A DNA stretch of 64,000 nt from positions 82,894 to 146,893 of the forward strand of contig CAIOVE010000103.1 in assembly GCA_903861645.1 (NCBI GenBank), in the 5' to 3' direction. Every line of letters begins with the position of its first letter. Positions within the stretch are counted from its first letter, which is position 1. The notes beneath the pieces are model-generated. The model did no database searches, was not told the DNA's origin, and saw nothing but the letters and a program-made list of their open reading frames with translations. Of the stretch, positions 25,661-36,555 are shown in pieces. The translations under genes and the position numbers were made by a program. The stretch is from an uncultured Hyphomicrobiales bacterium. Lineage in GTDB: Bacteria > Pseudomonadota > Alphaproteobacteria > Rhizobiales > Beijerinckiaceae.

Positions 25661-26179
25661 TCAGGCCGACGCGCGCGCCTTCTTGAAGTTCTGCCAGTCG
25701 GCGAGCGCGGCGTGCGCCTCGCGCGCCTGTTTCTCGATGAAGCCCGGCGGCTCCGTGCGCGTGGTTATTTCAAGCCGCAGGCCATTCGGATCGAAGAAAT
25801 AGATCGACTGGATGAACTCGTGATCGACGACCCCGATGACATCGACGCCCGCCGCCTTCAGGCGCGCGTGAATGGCCTCGACATCGGCCATCGTGGGCAC
25901 CTCCAGCGCGAGATGCTGAACCCACTTCGGGGTATTGGGCGAGGGCTTTGGCGTTTCACCCGCGCCAAGATCGAAAAACGCGACGTAGGAACCGTCGCCC
26001 ATCTCGAAAAACAGATGCAGATAGGGGCCTGGATCGCCGGAGCTCGGCACCGACGCGACCTTCACGCAACTCGTCATCGGCAGGCCGAGAACATCCTCGT
26101 AGAACGCGCGGGTCTCCTCGGCGTCGCGACAGGGAAACGCGAAATGGAACATTTTTTCGATGGCGCGCGGCGCGGGCAT
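25661..26179 (-). CDS. VOC (glyoxalase/bleomycin resistance/dioxygenase) family protein
   Basis: A 172-aa single-module VOC protein with beta-alpha-beta-beta-beta units; likely metal ligands lie in the HFAF, HLALEV and LRLEIT strands. It could be a glyoxalase-like enzyme or an extradiol-type oxygenase relative; length suits the former. GGGAGGA precedes the ATG at 26179. It is the only minus-strand gene inside the catabolic block and is divergent from the next SDR pair. Confidence 0.8.
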   Translation of the reverse strand: MPAPRAIEKMFHFAFPCRDAEETRAFYEDVLGLPMTSCVKVASVPSSGDPGPYLHLFFEMGDGSYVAFFDLGAGETPKPSPNTPKWVQHLALEVPTMADVEAIHARLKAAGVDVIGVVDHEFIQSIYFFDPNGLRLEITTRTEPPGFIEKQAREAHAALADWQNFKKARASA

Positions 26180-26304
26180 GGGCTTCCTCCCAACGGAATT
26201 TCTTTTATTGAGCTTAGCGTTCCCTCGCGCGCGCCGCAACGCGCGCTTGTCGGCCCGATTGACGCGCGGCATACTCGACCGACTTAGACGGGATGGAGAC
26301 GCGC

Positions 26305-27177
26305 GTGAGGGATTTCAAGGGCAAGGTCGCCGTGATCACGGGCGCCGCTTCCGGCATTGGCCTTGGCATGGCGCGCGTGTTCGGGCGCGAAGGCATGAAG
26401 GTCGCCATGCTCGATGTCAGGCGCGAACCACTTGATGCGGCGGTCGAGGATGTCCGCGGCCTGCAGATCAACGCCATCGGCGTCGAGACCGATGTTTCCG
26501 ACGCCAGATCGGTCGAGGCGGCCGCCGCCCGTGTCGAAGCGGAATTCGGACGCGTCGATATTGTTTGCAACAACGCGGGCGTCCTCATCCACGACAAGGA
26601 CATCATCGATATCTCGCCCGCCGAATGGGAATGGATCATCGGCGTCAATCTTCATGGCGTCATCAATGGCGTGCGCGCGTTTCTGCCGCGCATCCGCAAG
26701 CATGGCGAGGGCGGCCACATCGTCAATACCGCCTCCATCGGCGGCTTTCAGGTCGGCGCCGCCATGCGCACGCCCGCCTACGCGGTCACCAAGTTCGGCG
26801 TCGTCGCCGTTAGCGAGGGACTGCGCAACGAACTGACGGGCAGCAACATCGGCGTGAGCATTCTCGCGCCCGCCGCGACCGATACGGGCATCTACCGCTC
26901 GCCCCAGCACAAGCCGCAAAAATTCGGCGGGCCCGACGGCGGCCCCGATCCGACGCCCGAGGTGTTGCGCGCGGGCGCGCGGCCCGACCAGATTGGCCGC
27001 CGCGTGCTCGATGGCGTAAAGCACGGCGACTTCTATATATTCACGCACGTCGAGACGCGCGACTGGCTGCGCAAGCGCCATCAAGGCATCATCGATTCAT
27101 TCGAATCCCTCGAACGTTTCGAGGCCGAGGTCGAGATGATCCCGCGCATGGGAACCTTTCCGGAGCAGCCGAAGTGA
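26305..27177 (+). CDS. SDR family oxidoreductase
   Basis: A 290-aa short-chain dehydrogenase with TGAASGIG near the N-terminus, NNAG, and a YAVTK catalytic motif. The GTG at 26305 is favoured because GGAG lies 6 nt upstream; an ATG at 26293 would add four residues and lacks such a site. The C-terminal extension (about 40 residues beyond the usual core) includes a predicted amphipathic tail. It overlaps the next SDR by 4 nt. Confidence 0.8.
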   Translation: MRDFKGKVAVITGAASGIGLGMARVFGREGMKVAMLDVRREPLDAAVEDVRGLQINAIGVETDVSDARSVEAAAARVEAEFGRVDIVCNNAGVLIHDKDIIDISPAEWEWIIGVNLHGVINGVRAFLPRIRKHGEGGHIVNTASIGGFQVGAAMRTPAYAVTKFGVVAVSEGLRNELTGSNIGVSILAPAATDTGIYRSPQHKPQKFGGPDGGPDPTPEVLRAGARPDQIGRRVLDGVKHGDFYIFTHVETRDWLRKRHQGIIDSFESLERFEAEVEMIPRMGTFPEQPK

Positions 27178-27965
27178 CCGTTAATTTGTTCGATCTGACC
27201 GGCAGGGTCGCCTTCATCACCGGCGCGGCGAGCGGCCTTGGCTTCGCCATGGCCGAGGCTTTCGCCGAACAGGGCGCCATTGTCGTCATGGCCGACGTCG
27301 ACACGGAAAACCTACGCCGCTCGGTCGGTCGATTGACGCAGGCTGGCTTCAACGCGGAAGGCGTTGAACTCGACGTGCGCCACCCCTTGCGCATTCGCGA
27401 GGCGATCAACGAAGTCGTCGCCAAATACGGAAAACTCGACATTTGTTGCTGCAACGCCGGCATTTCCGGCGGCCCGCCGTTTTCAAAACCCGAGGGCCAG
27501 ATCGAGAATGTCGATCTCACCACGTGGGACAACGTGCTGAAGATCAATCAGACCGGCGTGTTCGCCACGATGCAGGCGGCCGCCGCCGTGATGAAGCCGC
27601 GCAAGAGCGGCCGCATCATCGTCACCTGCTCCATCTCGGGTCTCGTGACCGGCTCTATCTCTGGTTACACCTATTCGGCGACAAAGGCCGCCGTGATCCA
27701 TCTGGTGCATCTGGCCGCGGTCGAACTCGCGCCCTACAACATCATGGTCAACGGCTTCGCGCCCGGACCATTCCTGACCAACATCGCTGGCGGTCGATTG
27801 TTCCGAGAGCCCGAGGTGGTCGAGTTCATGGCCGGCACAGTGCCGCTGAAGCGCATGGCCGACCCGAAGGAATTGAAGGGTCTTGCGTTGCTGCTGGCGT
27901 CCGACGCGTCGAGCTACATCACCGGCACGGTGATTCCGATCGACGGCGGCGCGACGGCGATGTGA
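27174..27965 (+). CDS. SDR family oxidoreductase
   Basis: A 263-aa classical SDR. TGAASGLG is at the N-terminus, CNAG and YSATK catalytic motif are present, and the C-terminal ITGTVIPIDGG is typical of FabG-like members. The GTG start overlaps the upstream SDR stop. The last gene of the plus-strand catabolic block; it converges on murB with 6 nt between the stops. Confidence 0.85.
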   Translation: MTVNLFDLTGRVAFITGAASGLGFAMAEAFAEQGAIVVMADVDTENLRRSVGRLTQAGFNAEGVELDVRHPLRIREAINEVVAKYGKLDICCCNAGISGGPPFSKPEGQIENVDLTTWDNVLKINQTGVFATMQAAAAVMKPRKSGRIIVTCSISGLVTGSISGYTYSATKAAVIHLVHLAAVELAPYNIMVNGFAPGPFLTNIAGGRLFREPEVVEFMAGTVPLKRMADPKELKGLALLLASDASSYITGTVIPIDGGATAM

Positions 27966-27971
27966 GCGCGA

Positions 27972-28895
27972 TCAGGCGGGTACGCCAATCCGCCTGATTT
28001 CCCAGCGCAACTCGACGCCCGAGTTGTCGCGCACGCGACGACGCACTTCCTCGCCAAGCCCCTCGATGTCGGCGGCTGTCGCGCCGCCGCGATTGATGAG
28101 GAAATTGCAGTGCATCGGGCTGACCTGCGCGTCGCCCATCACAAGGCCGCGACAGCCGGCGGCGTCGATGACCTTCCACGCGCTCAGCGGCTTCGGATTT
28201 GCGAAGGTGGAGCCGCCCGTCTTCTCGCGAATGGGCTGCGAAGCCTCGCGCGCCGCCGTGATGCGCGCCATCTCGGCTTCGATCTCCGCGGGCGCGCCCG
28301 CGCGACCCTGAAACAGCGCGCTGGTGAAGATCACGTCATCGGGCGCGTCGCTGTGGCGATAGGAAAAACCCATGTCCGCGTGGCCGAGGACGCGGATGGC
28401 GCCGTCGCGATCAACGCCGCGCGCCTCGATCAAAACGTCGGTGGTCTCGCCGCCGTGGGCGCCCGCGTTCATGCGCAACGCGCCGCCAATCGAGCCGGGA
28501 ATGCCGCAGTAGAACGCCAGGCCATCGACGCCCGCCTCGGCGGCGGCGCGCGCGAGGCGCATGTCGGGAACCGCCGCGCCGACGCGCAGGCGATGGTCGG
28601 GCAAGACCGCAATTTCGCCGAACGGCTTGCCGCCGAGACGAATGACGACGCCGGGCACGCCGCCATCGCGCACGATCAGATTCGAACAAAGCCCGATGGA
28701 GGTCACGGGAATGTCGCGCGGCAAGCGCGACATGAAATAGGCGAGGTCATCCTCGTCCGCGGGCGAGAACAAAGCCTGCGCCGGGCCGCCCACGCGAAAC
28801 CACGTATAGGGCGCGAGCGGCGCGTTGGCGCTCAGGCGCCCGCGCAAGTCCGGCGCGCGCGCGGCGATATCGCCGACGATGTCGGGAAAGCTCAC
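27972..28895 (-). CDS. murB: UDP-N-acetylenolpyruvoylglucosamine reductase MurB
   Basis: A 307-aa FAD enzyme that reduces UDP-GlcNAc-enolpyruvate to UDP-MurNAc with NADPH. Motifs [10 protein letters not shown], the [20 protein letters not shown] flavin segment and GGSTFANP (catalytic Ser) are present; it is the type I form. The GTG at 28895 overlaps the murC stop (GTGA). It is the last gene of the cell-wall operon in this window; ddl and ftsQAZ do not follow. Confidence 0.95.
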   Translation of the reverse strand: MSFPDIVGDIAARAPDLRGRLSANAPLAPYTWFRVGGPAQALFSPADEDDLAYFMSRLPRDIPVTSIGLCSNLIVRDGGVPGVVIRLGGKPFGEIAVLPDHRLRVGAAVPDMRLARAAAEAGVDGLAFYCGIPGSIGGALRMNAGAHGGETTDVLIEARGVDRDGAIRVLGHADMGFSYRHSDAPDDVIFTSALFQGRAGAPAEIEAEMARITAAREASQPIREKTGGSTFANPKPLSAWKVIDAAGCRGLVMGDAQVSPMHCNFLINRGGATAADIEGLGEEVRRRVRDNSGVELRWEIRRIGVPA

Positions 28896-30298
28896 GCCTT
28901 GACCCCGCCAAGCTGCTCCGGCAGCGCGTAGGCCCATTGCGTGATGTTGCCGGCGCCGAGGAACACCACGTAATCGCCGGGTTGGGCTAGCCCCTTCACC
29001 ACCTCGGGCAAGGCCTCAGGCCCATCGAGCGCGATGGCGCTGCGGTGGCCATGCGCCTTGATGGCGGAGACGAGATGCTGCTTGTCGACGCCCTCGATCG
29101 GCTTCTCGCCGGCGGGATAGACATCCGCCACGATGACCGAGTCCGCGTCGTTGAAACAGGTCGCGAAATGTTCGAACAGGGATTGCAGGCGCGTGTAACG
29201 ATGCGGCTGAACAATGGCGATAACGTTCGCCTTTGTGGAGGCGCGCGCCGCGCGCAGAACGGCGGATATCTCCACGGGATGATGCGCGTAATCGTCGAAG
29301 ATCTGCGCGCCGAGCGCCTCGCCCGTGCGCGTGAAGCGCCGCTTGACGCCCCCGAAGCCCGCGAGCGCGGCGCGAATGGCGTCGACCGACATGCCGAGCT
29401 CGAACGCGACCGCGATGGCGGCGGTGGCGTTGAGCGCGTTGTGATGGCCAGGCATCGGCAGCACGATATCCTCGATATAGGTCGCCTTCGAAGCCTTGCG
29501 GTCGCGCACGATCACGTTGAAGCGGCTGACGCCGCCCGCGAGATTTACGTCGAGCAGGCGCACGTCGGCCTGCGGATTCTCGCCGTAGGTTATGACGCGG
29601 CGATCCTCGATGCGACCAACGAGTTCCTGCACGGTGGGATGATCGAGGCACATGACCGCGAAGCCGTAGAAGGGCAGGTTCTCGACGAGGTTGCGGAACG
29701 CCTCCTTCACCGCGTCGAAGGTCTTGAAATGATCGAGATGCTCGGGATCTATATTCGTGACGATGGCGACGTCGGCCGGCAATTTAAGAAACGTGCCGTC
29801 GCTTTCGTCCGCCTCGACGACCATCCATTCGCCCGCGCCCAATCGCGCGTTCGTGCCATAGGCGTTGATGATGCCGCCGTTGATGACGGTCGGATCGAAG
29901 CCGCCCTTGTCGAGCAGGGTCGCGACCATGGATGTCGTGGTTGTCTTGCCATGCGTGCCGGCGATGGCGACGCATTGCTTGAGCCGCATGAGCTCGGCCA
30001 GCATCTCGGCGCGACGCACGACCGGCAAACGCCTTTCGCGCGCCGCGAGCAATTCGGGATTATCGCGGCGGATGGCGGTCGAGGCCACGACCACGGCCGC
30101 CTCGCCAAGATTACCGGCGTGATGGCCGACAAAGACATCGGCGCCCTTGTCGCGCAGGCGCTTGACGTTGGCGCTGTCGCTGGCGTCCGAGCCCTGCACG
30201 CGATAGCCAAGGTTCAGCAAAACCTCGGCGATGCCGGACATGCCGATGCCGCCGATGCCGACGAAATGGATGGGACCCAGCTCGGCGGGCAGCTTCAC
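28892..30298 (-). CDS. murC: UDP-N-acetylmuramate-L-alanine ligase MurC
   Basis: A 468-aa cytoplasmic ligase that adds L-alanine to UDP-MurNAc. The nucleotide motif GIGGIGMSG (15-22) and the ATP loop GTHGKTTT (114-121) are clear. It starts at a GTG with GGAG 9 nt upstream, 17 nt after murG, and overlaps murB by 4 nt. Length matches the family. Confidence 0.97.
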   Translation of the reverse strand: MKLPAELGPIHFVGIGGIGMSGIAEVLLNLGYRVQGSDASDSANVKRLRDKGADVFVGHHAGNLGEAAVVVASTAIRRDNPELLAARERRLPVVRRAEMLAELMRLKQCVAIAGTHGKTTTTSMVATLLDKGGFDPTVINGGIINAYGTNARLGAGEWMVVEADESDGTFLKLPADVAIVTNIDPEHLDHFKTFDAVKEAFRNLVENLPFYGFAVMCLDHPTVQELVGRIEDRRVITYGENPQADVRLLDVNLAGGVSRFNVIVRDRKASKATYIEDIVLPMPGHHNALNATAAIAVAFELGMSVDAIRAALAGFGGVKRRFTRTGEALGAQIFDDYAHHPVEISAVLRAARASTKANVIAIVQPHRYTRLQSLFEHFATCFNDADSVIVADVYPAGEKPIEGVDKQHLVSAIKAHGHRSAIALDGPEALPEVVKGLAQPGDYVVFLGAGNITQWAYALPEQLGGVKA

Positions 30299-30315
30299 GA
30301 CAAAATTCTCCGTAA

Positions 30316-31416
30316 TTACAAAGCGTTCGAAACGCGAACGACAAACTCGGCCAGTCGCGCGGCGGCGTCCGGCACGCCAAGAGCCCGCGCGGCGGCTGCG
30401 GCGTAGCGCATGGCGTCGGGATTGTCGAGCCGCTGGCCAATCTCCTCGGCGAGCCTTTGGGGCGTGAAATCCGCCTGCGGGATGACCGTCGCCGCGCCGA
30501 CCGCGCCCAGAATGGCCGCGTTGGCCGCCTGATCCTGATCGAGCGCGCCGGGCAAGGGCACGAGAATGGAGTCGCGGCCGATGACCGCGAGTTCCGAAAC
30601 GGTCGAGGCGCCCGCTCGTCCGACCACCAGATGCGCGGCGGCCATGCGCGCGGGCAAATCCTTGAAAAAGCTCTCGACCGTCGCTGGGACGCCAAGGCGC
30701 GCGTAGACATCGCGCACGCGCTGGAGATCCTCGGGACGCGCCTGCTGCGTGACACGCAGTCGCGCGCGCGCCGCGGGCGCGAGCAGCTCGATCGCCGCCG
30801 GCGCCACATCGCTCATCACGCGTGCGCCCTGCGACCCGCCCGTCACCAGAATTTCAATCGGCCCGTCGGCCGGCTCCGCATATGGCGCTCGCGCCGCCTC
30901 GATCACCGCGGGCCGCACGGGATTGCCGATATGCGTCGCCTTGGCGGCGATGGCGGGAGCGACGCCAGCGAGCCTGGGAAAGCCCGTGGCGATGGCGGTG
31001 GCGCGCGCGCTCAGAAATCGATTGGCGCGACCCATGACGGCGTTCTGCTCGTGGATGATCGTGACGAGCCCCGCCTGTTGCGCGGCCAGTAGCGGAGGCA
31101 CGGTGGGATAACCGCCAAAGCCGACAACAGCCGATGGCTTGACGCGCTTGATGACTCCGCGCGCCACCCATACGCCGCGCGCCAGCGTCAGCCCGGCCTT
31201 CAGCTTGCCAAACGCCGACCCGCCCGAGGGCGTCGCGGCGGGAATGGCGTGGATCGCGTCGGCGGGGAAATCGGCGCCATATTTCAGCGCGCGGGAATCC
31301 GTCGCGAGTTCGACGCGCAAGCCACGCGCGCGCAGGGCGATTGCGAGCGACTCGGCGGGAAACAGATGACCACCCGTGCCACCGGCGGCGAGCAGGATCG
31401 GGCCACGATCACCCAT
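30316..31416 (-). CDS. murG: UDP-GlcNAc transferase MurG (lipid II synthase)
   Basis: A 366-aa peripheral membrane glycosyltransferase that converts lipid I to lipid II. The G-loop [10 protein letters not shown] lies at 12-21 and a second G-rich loop [11 protein letters not shown] follows in the C-domain. The ATG at 31416 begins 2 nt after the ftsW stop. Confidence 0.97.
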   Translation of the reverse strand: MGDRGPILLAAGGTGGHLFPAESLAIALRARGLRVELATDSRALKYGADFPADAIHAIPAATPSGGSAFGKLKAGLTLARGVWVARGVIKRVKPSAVVGFGGYPTVPPLLAAQQAGLVTIIHEQNAVMGRANRFLSARATAIATGFPRLAGVAPAIAAKATHIGNPVRPAVIEAARAPYAEPADGPIEILVTGGSQGARVMSDVAPAAIELLAPAARARLRVTQQARPEDLQRVRDVYARLGVPATVESFFKDLPARMAAAHLVVGRAGASTVSELAVIGRDSILVPLPGALDQDQAANAAILGAVGAATVIPQADFTPQRLAEEIGQRLDNPDAMRYAAAAARALGVPDAAARLAEFVVRVSNAL

Positions 31417-31418
31417 TT

Positions 31419-32549
31419 TCAGGCGCCCAGCCGCGACATGATCTGCGATTTCGGCCGCTTGCGCGTGACCGCGATGAGAAAGCCCATCGTCAACGCCAGC
31501 GAGATCAGCGACGAACCGCCATAGGAAATGAAGGGCAGGGTCATGCCCTTGGCCGGCATCAGATGCACGTTGACCGCCATGTTGATCGCGCTTTGCAGGC
31601 CAAACAGCATGACGAGCCCCGCCGAGGCGAAACGGCAGAAGGAGTCCTCGTTGCGCATCGCCGAGCTCAGGCCACGCAACACGATGAAGCAGAAGAGCGC
31701 GACGATGCACAGACAGACAATGACGCCGAACTCCTCGCCCGTGACCGCCAGGATGAAATCGGTATGGCTATCGGGCAGAACCCGCTTGAGCGTGCCCTCG
31801 CCCGGTCCCTTGCCGAACCAGCCGCCGGAAATGAAACTTTCCATCGCGGTGTCGACCTGAAACGTGTCGCCCGGCGAGGCGCCCGACGCCGGCTCGATGA
31901 ACTTCTCGATGCGCGCGCGAACGTGCGGCACGAATTGATACGCGAAGAAGGCGCCGGTGAGGCCAATGCCGCCAATGCCCGCGACCCACATCCAGTGCAG
32001 CCCGGCGGCGAAGAACAACGCGGCCCAGACCATGGACAACAACATGGTCTGCCCGAAATCGGGTTGCAGCATGAGCGGCCCGATGGTGCAGACAAGCAGG
32101 AAAATGGCCAGCGTGTTGCCAGGCATGTCGCGACGGCGGCCACCCTCCGAAAAAGCCCAGGCGGCCAGGACAATAAACGCCGGTTTGACGAATTCGGATG
32201 GCTGGACGCCAAGAATCCAGCGGCGCGCGCCCTTGACCTCGACGCCGTAAAAAAGCGCGAGAACGATCAGCGCCATGCCAACGAGGTAGACGATCAGCGC
32301 GCCACGACGCACAAACCGCGGAGACAGAAACGATGTCGCGATCATCAGCACGGCGGAGATCGCGAGATAGGCGACCTGACGATTGACGAAATAAAAGGCC
32401 GATCGGCCAAGGCGCTCGGCCTCGGGCGGCGAGCCCGCCATGGTGAGCACGAGACCCAGCACCATCAGCATGCCAATCGGCGCGAGAATCCAGCGGTCGA
32501 TCGTCCACCACCAGTTGGCGATTGGCGATGTTTCGGCGCGAGACATCAT
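31419..32549 (-). CDS. ftsW: Peptidoglycan glycosyltransferase FtsW
   Basis: A 376-aa SEDS-family polytopic membrane protein that polymerises septal lipid II with FtsI. About ten membrane segments are visible, with the family motif GVQPSEFVKPAF and the C-terminal MPAKGMTLPFISYGGSS. Two ATGs are adjacent (32549, 32546) after a GGGGAG. It starts 4 nt after murD. Confidence 0.96.
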   Translation of the reverse strand: MMSRAETSPIANWWWTIDRWILAPIGMLMVLGLVLTMAGSPPEAERLGRSAFYFVNRQVAYLAISAVLMIATSFLSPRFVRRGALIVYLVGMALIVLALFYGVEVKGARRWILGVQPSEFVKPAFIVLAAWAFSEGGRRRDMPGNTLAIFLLVCTIGPLMLQPDFGQTMLLSMVWAALFFAAGLHWMWVAGIGGIGLTGAFFAYQFVPHVRARIEKFIEPASGASPGDTFQVDTAMESFISGGWFGKGPGEGTLKRVLPDSHTDFILAVTGEEFGVIVCLCIVALFCFIVLRGLSSAMRNEDSFCRFASAGLVMLFGLQSAINMAVNVHLMPAKGMTLPFISYGGSSLISLALTMGFLIAVTRKRPKSQIMSRLGA

Positions 32550-32553
32550 GGCG

Positions 32554-33969
32554 TTATCTCCCCGGTGTTGTCATGCGCGCGACAAGCGCGCGCGAAAGAT
32601 CGCGGAAGCGGTCGCCGCGGACCTCGAAATTCGGAAACTGATCGTAGGAGGCGCAAGCCGGCGACAGCAGGACAACGGGCTCGCGCGCGCTCGACGCCAA
32701 CGCGTCGCGCGCCGCCCGCTCGATCGCCACGTCGAGCGTGCCACAGGATTCATGATCGACATCGCCGCCAAGCGCGCGCGCGAAATCCTCGCTCGAGGCG
32801 CCGATCAGATAAGCCTTGCGCACCTTGCCAAATAGGGGGCGCAGGGAGTCGATGCCGCCTTCCTTCGACTTGCCGCCGATGATCCAGAAAACATCATCGT
32901 AGGACAACAACGCCTTCTCGGCGGCGTCGGCGTTGGTGGCCTTTGAATCATTGACGAAGACAACGCGATCCAGCCGCGCCACTTCCTCCATGCGATGCGC
33001 GAGGCCCGGAAAGCTCTTCATCGCCGCGCCGATTTCATCATGAGGAATATCGAGCCATTCGCACGCGGCGAAGGCGGCCGCGGCGTTCTGACCATTATGC
33101 GCGCCGCGCAAGGCGCGCGCCTTGCGTAGATCGACCAGCGTTTCAACAAGCGACCATCCGGGGTTCAAGGCGATATCGCGCCGCAACTTGCCATCGTCGT
33201 AATGCACGATTTCGGAAACATCCGTCGGTGCATGCGATATGGCGACGGCGGCGGCGTCGCGCTCGCGCAGCCCGCGATAAATATTCGCGCAATACTCATC
33301 GTCGACGCCGACCACGGCGAATTCAGCGCCCGCGACAAGGCGCTCCTTCACCGCGGCATACGTATCCATGTCGCCATGACGATCGAGATGATCCGGCGTG
33401 AGGTTCAGCAAGACGCCGACGGAGGGCTCGATGGAAGGCGCGAGATCGATCTGGAACGATGAACACTCGATGACGTGCACGCGGTCCATCGCGGGCGGCT
33501 CGAGCGCGAGAACGGGCGTGCCGATATTGCCGCCGAGTTGCACATCGTGGCCCGCCTCGCGCAGGATGTGCGCGATCAGGGCGGTCGTGGTGGACTTGCC
33601 ATTCGTGCCGGTGATGGCGACGAACGGCGCGTTGGGCGCCAACCGCGCGCGCTCGCGACAGAACAACTCGATATCGCCGATGACCTCGATGCCAACCGAT
33701 CGCGCCTTGACGACCGTCCAGTGCGGCGCGGGATTCGTCAGCGGCACGCCGGGCGCCAGAATGAGCGCGCTGAACCTCGACCAGTCGGCCGCGGAAATAT
33801 CAACGACCACGACTCCGGCGGCCATCGCCTTCGCGCGCGCCGCCTCGTTGTCGTCCCACGCGGAAACACGCGCGCCGCCCGCCTGCAGGGCGCGCGCCGT
33901 CGCCAGCCCCGAGCCGCCAAGGCCGAAGAGCGCGACATGTCGATCCGCGAAGGAGACGACAGGCGTCAT
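32554..33969 (-). CDS. murD: UDP-N-acetylmuramoyl-L-alanine-D-glutamate ligase MurD
   Basis: A 471-aa Mur ligase adding D-glutamate to UDP-MurNAc-L-Ala. The ATP loop GTNGKSTTT is at 121-129 and the N-terminal FGLGGSGLA dinucleotide-like motif at 15-23. The ATG at 33969 shares one base with the mraY stop; AAGG lies 7 nt upstream. A GTG one codon earlier is a less likely start. Confidence 0.96.
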   Translation of the reverse strand: MTPVVSFADRHVALFGLGGSGLATARALQAGGARVSAWDDNEAARAKAMAAGVVVVDISAADWSRFSALILAPGVPLTNPAPHWTVVKARSVGIEVIGDIELFCRERARLAPNAPFVAITGTNGKSTTTALIAHILREAGHDVQLGGNIGTPVLALEPPAMDRVHVIECSSFQIDLAPSIEPSVGVLLNLTPDHLDRHGDMDTYAAVKERLVAGAEFAVVGVDDEYCANIYRGLRERDAAAVAISHAPTDVSEIVHYDDGKLRRDIALNPGWSLVETLVDLRKARALRGAHNGQNAAAAFAACEWLDIPHDEIGAAMKSFPGLAHRMEEVARLDRVVFVNDSKATNADAAEKALLSYDDVFWIIGGKSKEGGIDSLRPLFGKVRKAYLIGASSEDFARALGGDVDHESCGTLDVAIERAARDALASSAREPVVLLSPACASYDQFPNFEVRGDRFRDLSRALVARMTTPGR

Positions 33970-35114
33970 CACCGCACCTTCAACGTTGCAAGCCCTATCA
34001 GCGCGAGCACGAAGGAGATGATCCAGAAGCGAATGACGATCTGTGGCTCGGACCAGCCCTTCTTTTCAAAATGATGATGGATCGGCGCCATCAGAAACAC
34101 GCGACGGCCCGTGCGCTTGAACCAGAACACCTGAATGATGACCGACAGCGCCTCGACGACGAACAGACCGCCAACAACCGCCAGCACGATCTCGTGCTTC
34201 ACGATGACGGCGATGGAGCCGATGAGCCCCCCAAGCGCGAGGGAACCCGTGTCGCCCATGAAGATTTGCGCGGGCGGCGCGTTGAACCACAGGAAGCCGA
34301 GACCGGCGCCGATCAGGGCGCCGCAAACGACCGCGAGTTCGCCCGCGCCAGACACATGGTTGATGCCGAGGTATGCCGCGAAAATCGAGTTGCCCGCGAG
34401 ATAGGCGATGGTGGCGAACGTGCCGGCGGCGATCATCGAAGGCACGATGGCGAGGCCGTCGAGCCCGTCGGTCAGGTTCACCGCGTTGCCGGCGGCCACG
34501 ATGATGAAGGCGCCGAAGGCGAGAAAGAAAAATCCGAGATCGCGGCCAAAGCCCGTGAAGAAGGGCACGACCAGCTTCGCCGCCGGCGCGTCGAAACGGA
34601 ATGGAATGGTCAGCGCAGAAATCACATCGCCAAGCGAAGCAAGCGGCGGAGTCAGGCTGGCGCACATCATCAGATAGCAGGCAATGACGGCGATGCCCGC
34701 CTCAAGCGCGAGACGCGCCCGGCCCGAGAACCCGGCGTGCGTCTGGCGCGTCACCTTCAGATAGTCATCATAGAAGCCGATCGCGCCAAAGCCAAGCGTC
34801 ACGAACATGACGATCCACACATAGGCGCTGCGCGGATTGGCCCACAGGATGGTCGAAACAACGAGGCCGGACAGAATCATCAGGCCGCCCATGGTGGGCG
34901 TGCCCTTCTTGGTGAGCAGGTGCGATTGCGGACCGTCCGCGCGAATGGGTTGCCCCTTGCCCTGCTTCAGCCGCAGGGAAGAGATGATCGTCGGGCCGAA
35001 AAAGAATACGAAGAACAGCGCGGTCGCGGTCGCGCCACCCGCGCGGAACGTGATGTAGCGAAACAGGTTCAGCGGACCGAACAGGTAGGAAAAATCGCTT
35101 AGATAGGTCAGCAT
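33969..35114 (-). CDS. mraY: Phospho-N-acetylmuramoyl-pentapeptide transferase MraY
   Basis: A 381-aa membrane enzyme that transfers phospho-MurNAc-pentapeptide to undecaprenyl phosphate to form lipid I. About ten membrane helices; signature [10 protein letters not shown] and Asp-rich motifs [17 protein letters not shown] and FMGDTGS are intact. The ATG at 35114 was chosen: it lies 4 nt past the murF stop and AAGG is upstream. An ATG at 35141 would overlap murF. Confidence 0.96.
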   Translation of the reverse strand: MLTYLSDFSYLFGPLNLFRYITFRAGGATATALFFVFFFGPTIISSLRLKQGKGQPIRADGPQSHLLTKKGTPTMGGLMILSGLVVSTILWANPRSAYVWIVMFVTLGFGAIGFYDDYLKVTRQTHAGFSGRARLALEAGIAVIACYLMMCASLTPPLASLGDVISALTIPFRFDAPAAKLVVPFFTGFGRDLGFFFLAFGAFIIVAAGNAVNLTDGLDGLAIVPSMIAAGTFATIAYLAGNSIFAAYLGINHVSGAGELAVVCGALIGAGLGFLWFNAPPAQIFMGDTGSLALGGLIGSIAVIVKHEIVLAVVGGLFVVEALSVIIQVFWFKRTGRRVFLMAPIHHHFEKKGWSEPQIVIRFWIISFVLALIGLATLKVR

Positions 35115-35118
35115 CAAA

Positions 35119-36555
35119 TCATCCTTCGTCGCCGGCACCATCGGCGGGCGCGGCGAATTTGGCCTTGAGCGCGGCGACGATCGGCCCCATGCGGCTTCCG
35201 TTCGACCCCTTCACCATGACGACGTCGCCGGCCCGGACCGTTTCGATCACGGCGGCTTCGATGTCCTTCGATTGATTGGCGTGAACGCCCCTGACGCCAT
35301 CGGGCAAGGCGTCGAACAGTTCCTTCATCATCGGCCCGGCGGCGAACACCCGATCCACCTTGCCGGCCAGAACATCCGGCGCGAGGTCGCGATGCATGCG
35401 GGCCGCGTTGGGTCCAAGTTCCAGCATGTCGCCGATCACGCCGATGCGTCGCCCCTCGCCCGAGGGCTCCGCCGCGCCCAGCAAGGCGAGCGCCGCGCGC
35501 ATCGACGTGGGATTGGCGTTGTAGCTCTCGTCGATGAGGGTGAAAGGCCCGTCGCCAGCGCTCAATTGCGTGCGTTGTCCCCGCCCGACGGGCGCCTCGA
35601 AGTCGCCGAGCGCGCGCGCCATGGCGTGGATATCCGCGCCGGCCGCCTCGGCCGCGAGCAGAACCGCCAGCGCGTTCATCGCGAGATGACGTCCAGGAGC
35701 CGCGAGCGCGAACACGATCTCCCGTCCCATGAAGGAGGCCCGCGCCTCGGCGCCGGTCGCCGTGGGCGCGTAACTCAGGAGTCTTGCGTCGGCGTCCTCG
35801 TGTTCGCCAAAACTTAGCACGGCGCCAACATGGCATTCGCCGGCCCGCGCGCGCAGCAGATCATGTTGCGCGATGTCGCGATTGATGATCGCCACGCCAT
35901 CTGAATCGAGGCCGGAAAAGATTTCCGCCTTCGCCTCCGCGATGCCATCGATCGAGTCGAAATGCTCCAGATGAACCGGCGCGATGGTGGTGATCACGGC
36001 GACATGCGGTCGGACCATGGCGACGAGCGGCGTTATTTCGCCCGCGTGATTCATGCCGATCTCGAACACGGCGAATTGCGTGTCGGCGGGCATGCGCGCG
36101 AGCGTCAACGGCACGCCCCAGTGATTGTTGTAGGAGGCCGCCGACGCGTGGGTTTTTCCCGCCTTCGACAACGCAAGCCGCAACGCTTCCTTCGTGCCCG
36201 TCTTGCCGACCGAACCGGTGACGGCGATGATGCGCGCGCCCGTTCGCGCGCGCGCCGCGCGACCAAGATTTTCCATCGAGCGCAAGGTGTCATGAACGAC
36301 ATAAAGCGGCCCGAGCCCCTTCAATTCGGCGGCGCGCTCTTCCGCCACGACGGCCGCGGCGGCGCCCTTCTCGAAAGCCTTCGCGACATAGTCGTGCCCG
36401 TCGCTGTTGTCGCCCTTGATCGCGAAGAACAGATCGCCCGGCTGCAACGTGCGCGTATCGATGGAGACGCCATTGACGCCGGCGGGCACGCGACCATCGA
36501 CGCGCGCCGAAAGCGGCGGCACCAACGCCAGGCCTGTCCACAGATGACCGCTCAT
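35119..36555 (-). CDS. murF: UDP-N-acetylmuramoyl-tripeptide-D-alanyl-D-alanine ligase MurF
   Basis: A 478-aa Mur ligase adding D-Ala-D-Ala to the UDP-MurNAc-tripeptide. The ATP loop GSVGKTGTK is at 114-122 and the DTR motif in the N-terminal domain is present. The ATG at 36555 overlaps murE by 4 nt. The usual ddl ligase that makes its substrate is not in this cluster. Confidence 0.96.
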   Translation of the reverse strand: MSGHLWTGLALVPPLSARVDGRVPAGVNGVSIDTRTLQPGDLFFAIKGDNSDGHDYVAKAFEKGAAAAVVAEERAAELKGLGPLYVVHDTLRSMENLGRAARARTGARIIAVTGSVGKTGTKEALRLALSKAGKTHASAASYNNHWGVPLTLARMPADTQFAVFEIGMNHAGEITPLVAMVRPHVAVITTIAPVHLEHFDSIDGIAEAKAEIFSGLDSDGVAIINRDIAQHDLLRARAGECHVGAVLSFGEHEDADARLLSYAPTATGAEARASFMGREIVFALAAPGRHLAMNALAVLLAAEAAGADIHAMARALGDFEAPVGRGQRTQLSAGDGPFTLIDESYNANPTSMRAALALLGAAEPSGEGRRIGVIGDMLELGPNAARMHRDLAPDVLAGKVDRVFAAGPMMKELFDALPDGVRGVHANQSKDIEAAVIETVRAGDVVMVKGSNGSRMGPIVAALKAKFAAPADGAGDEG

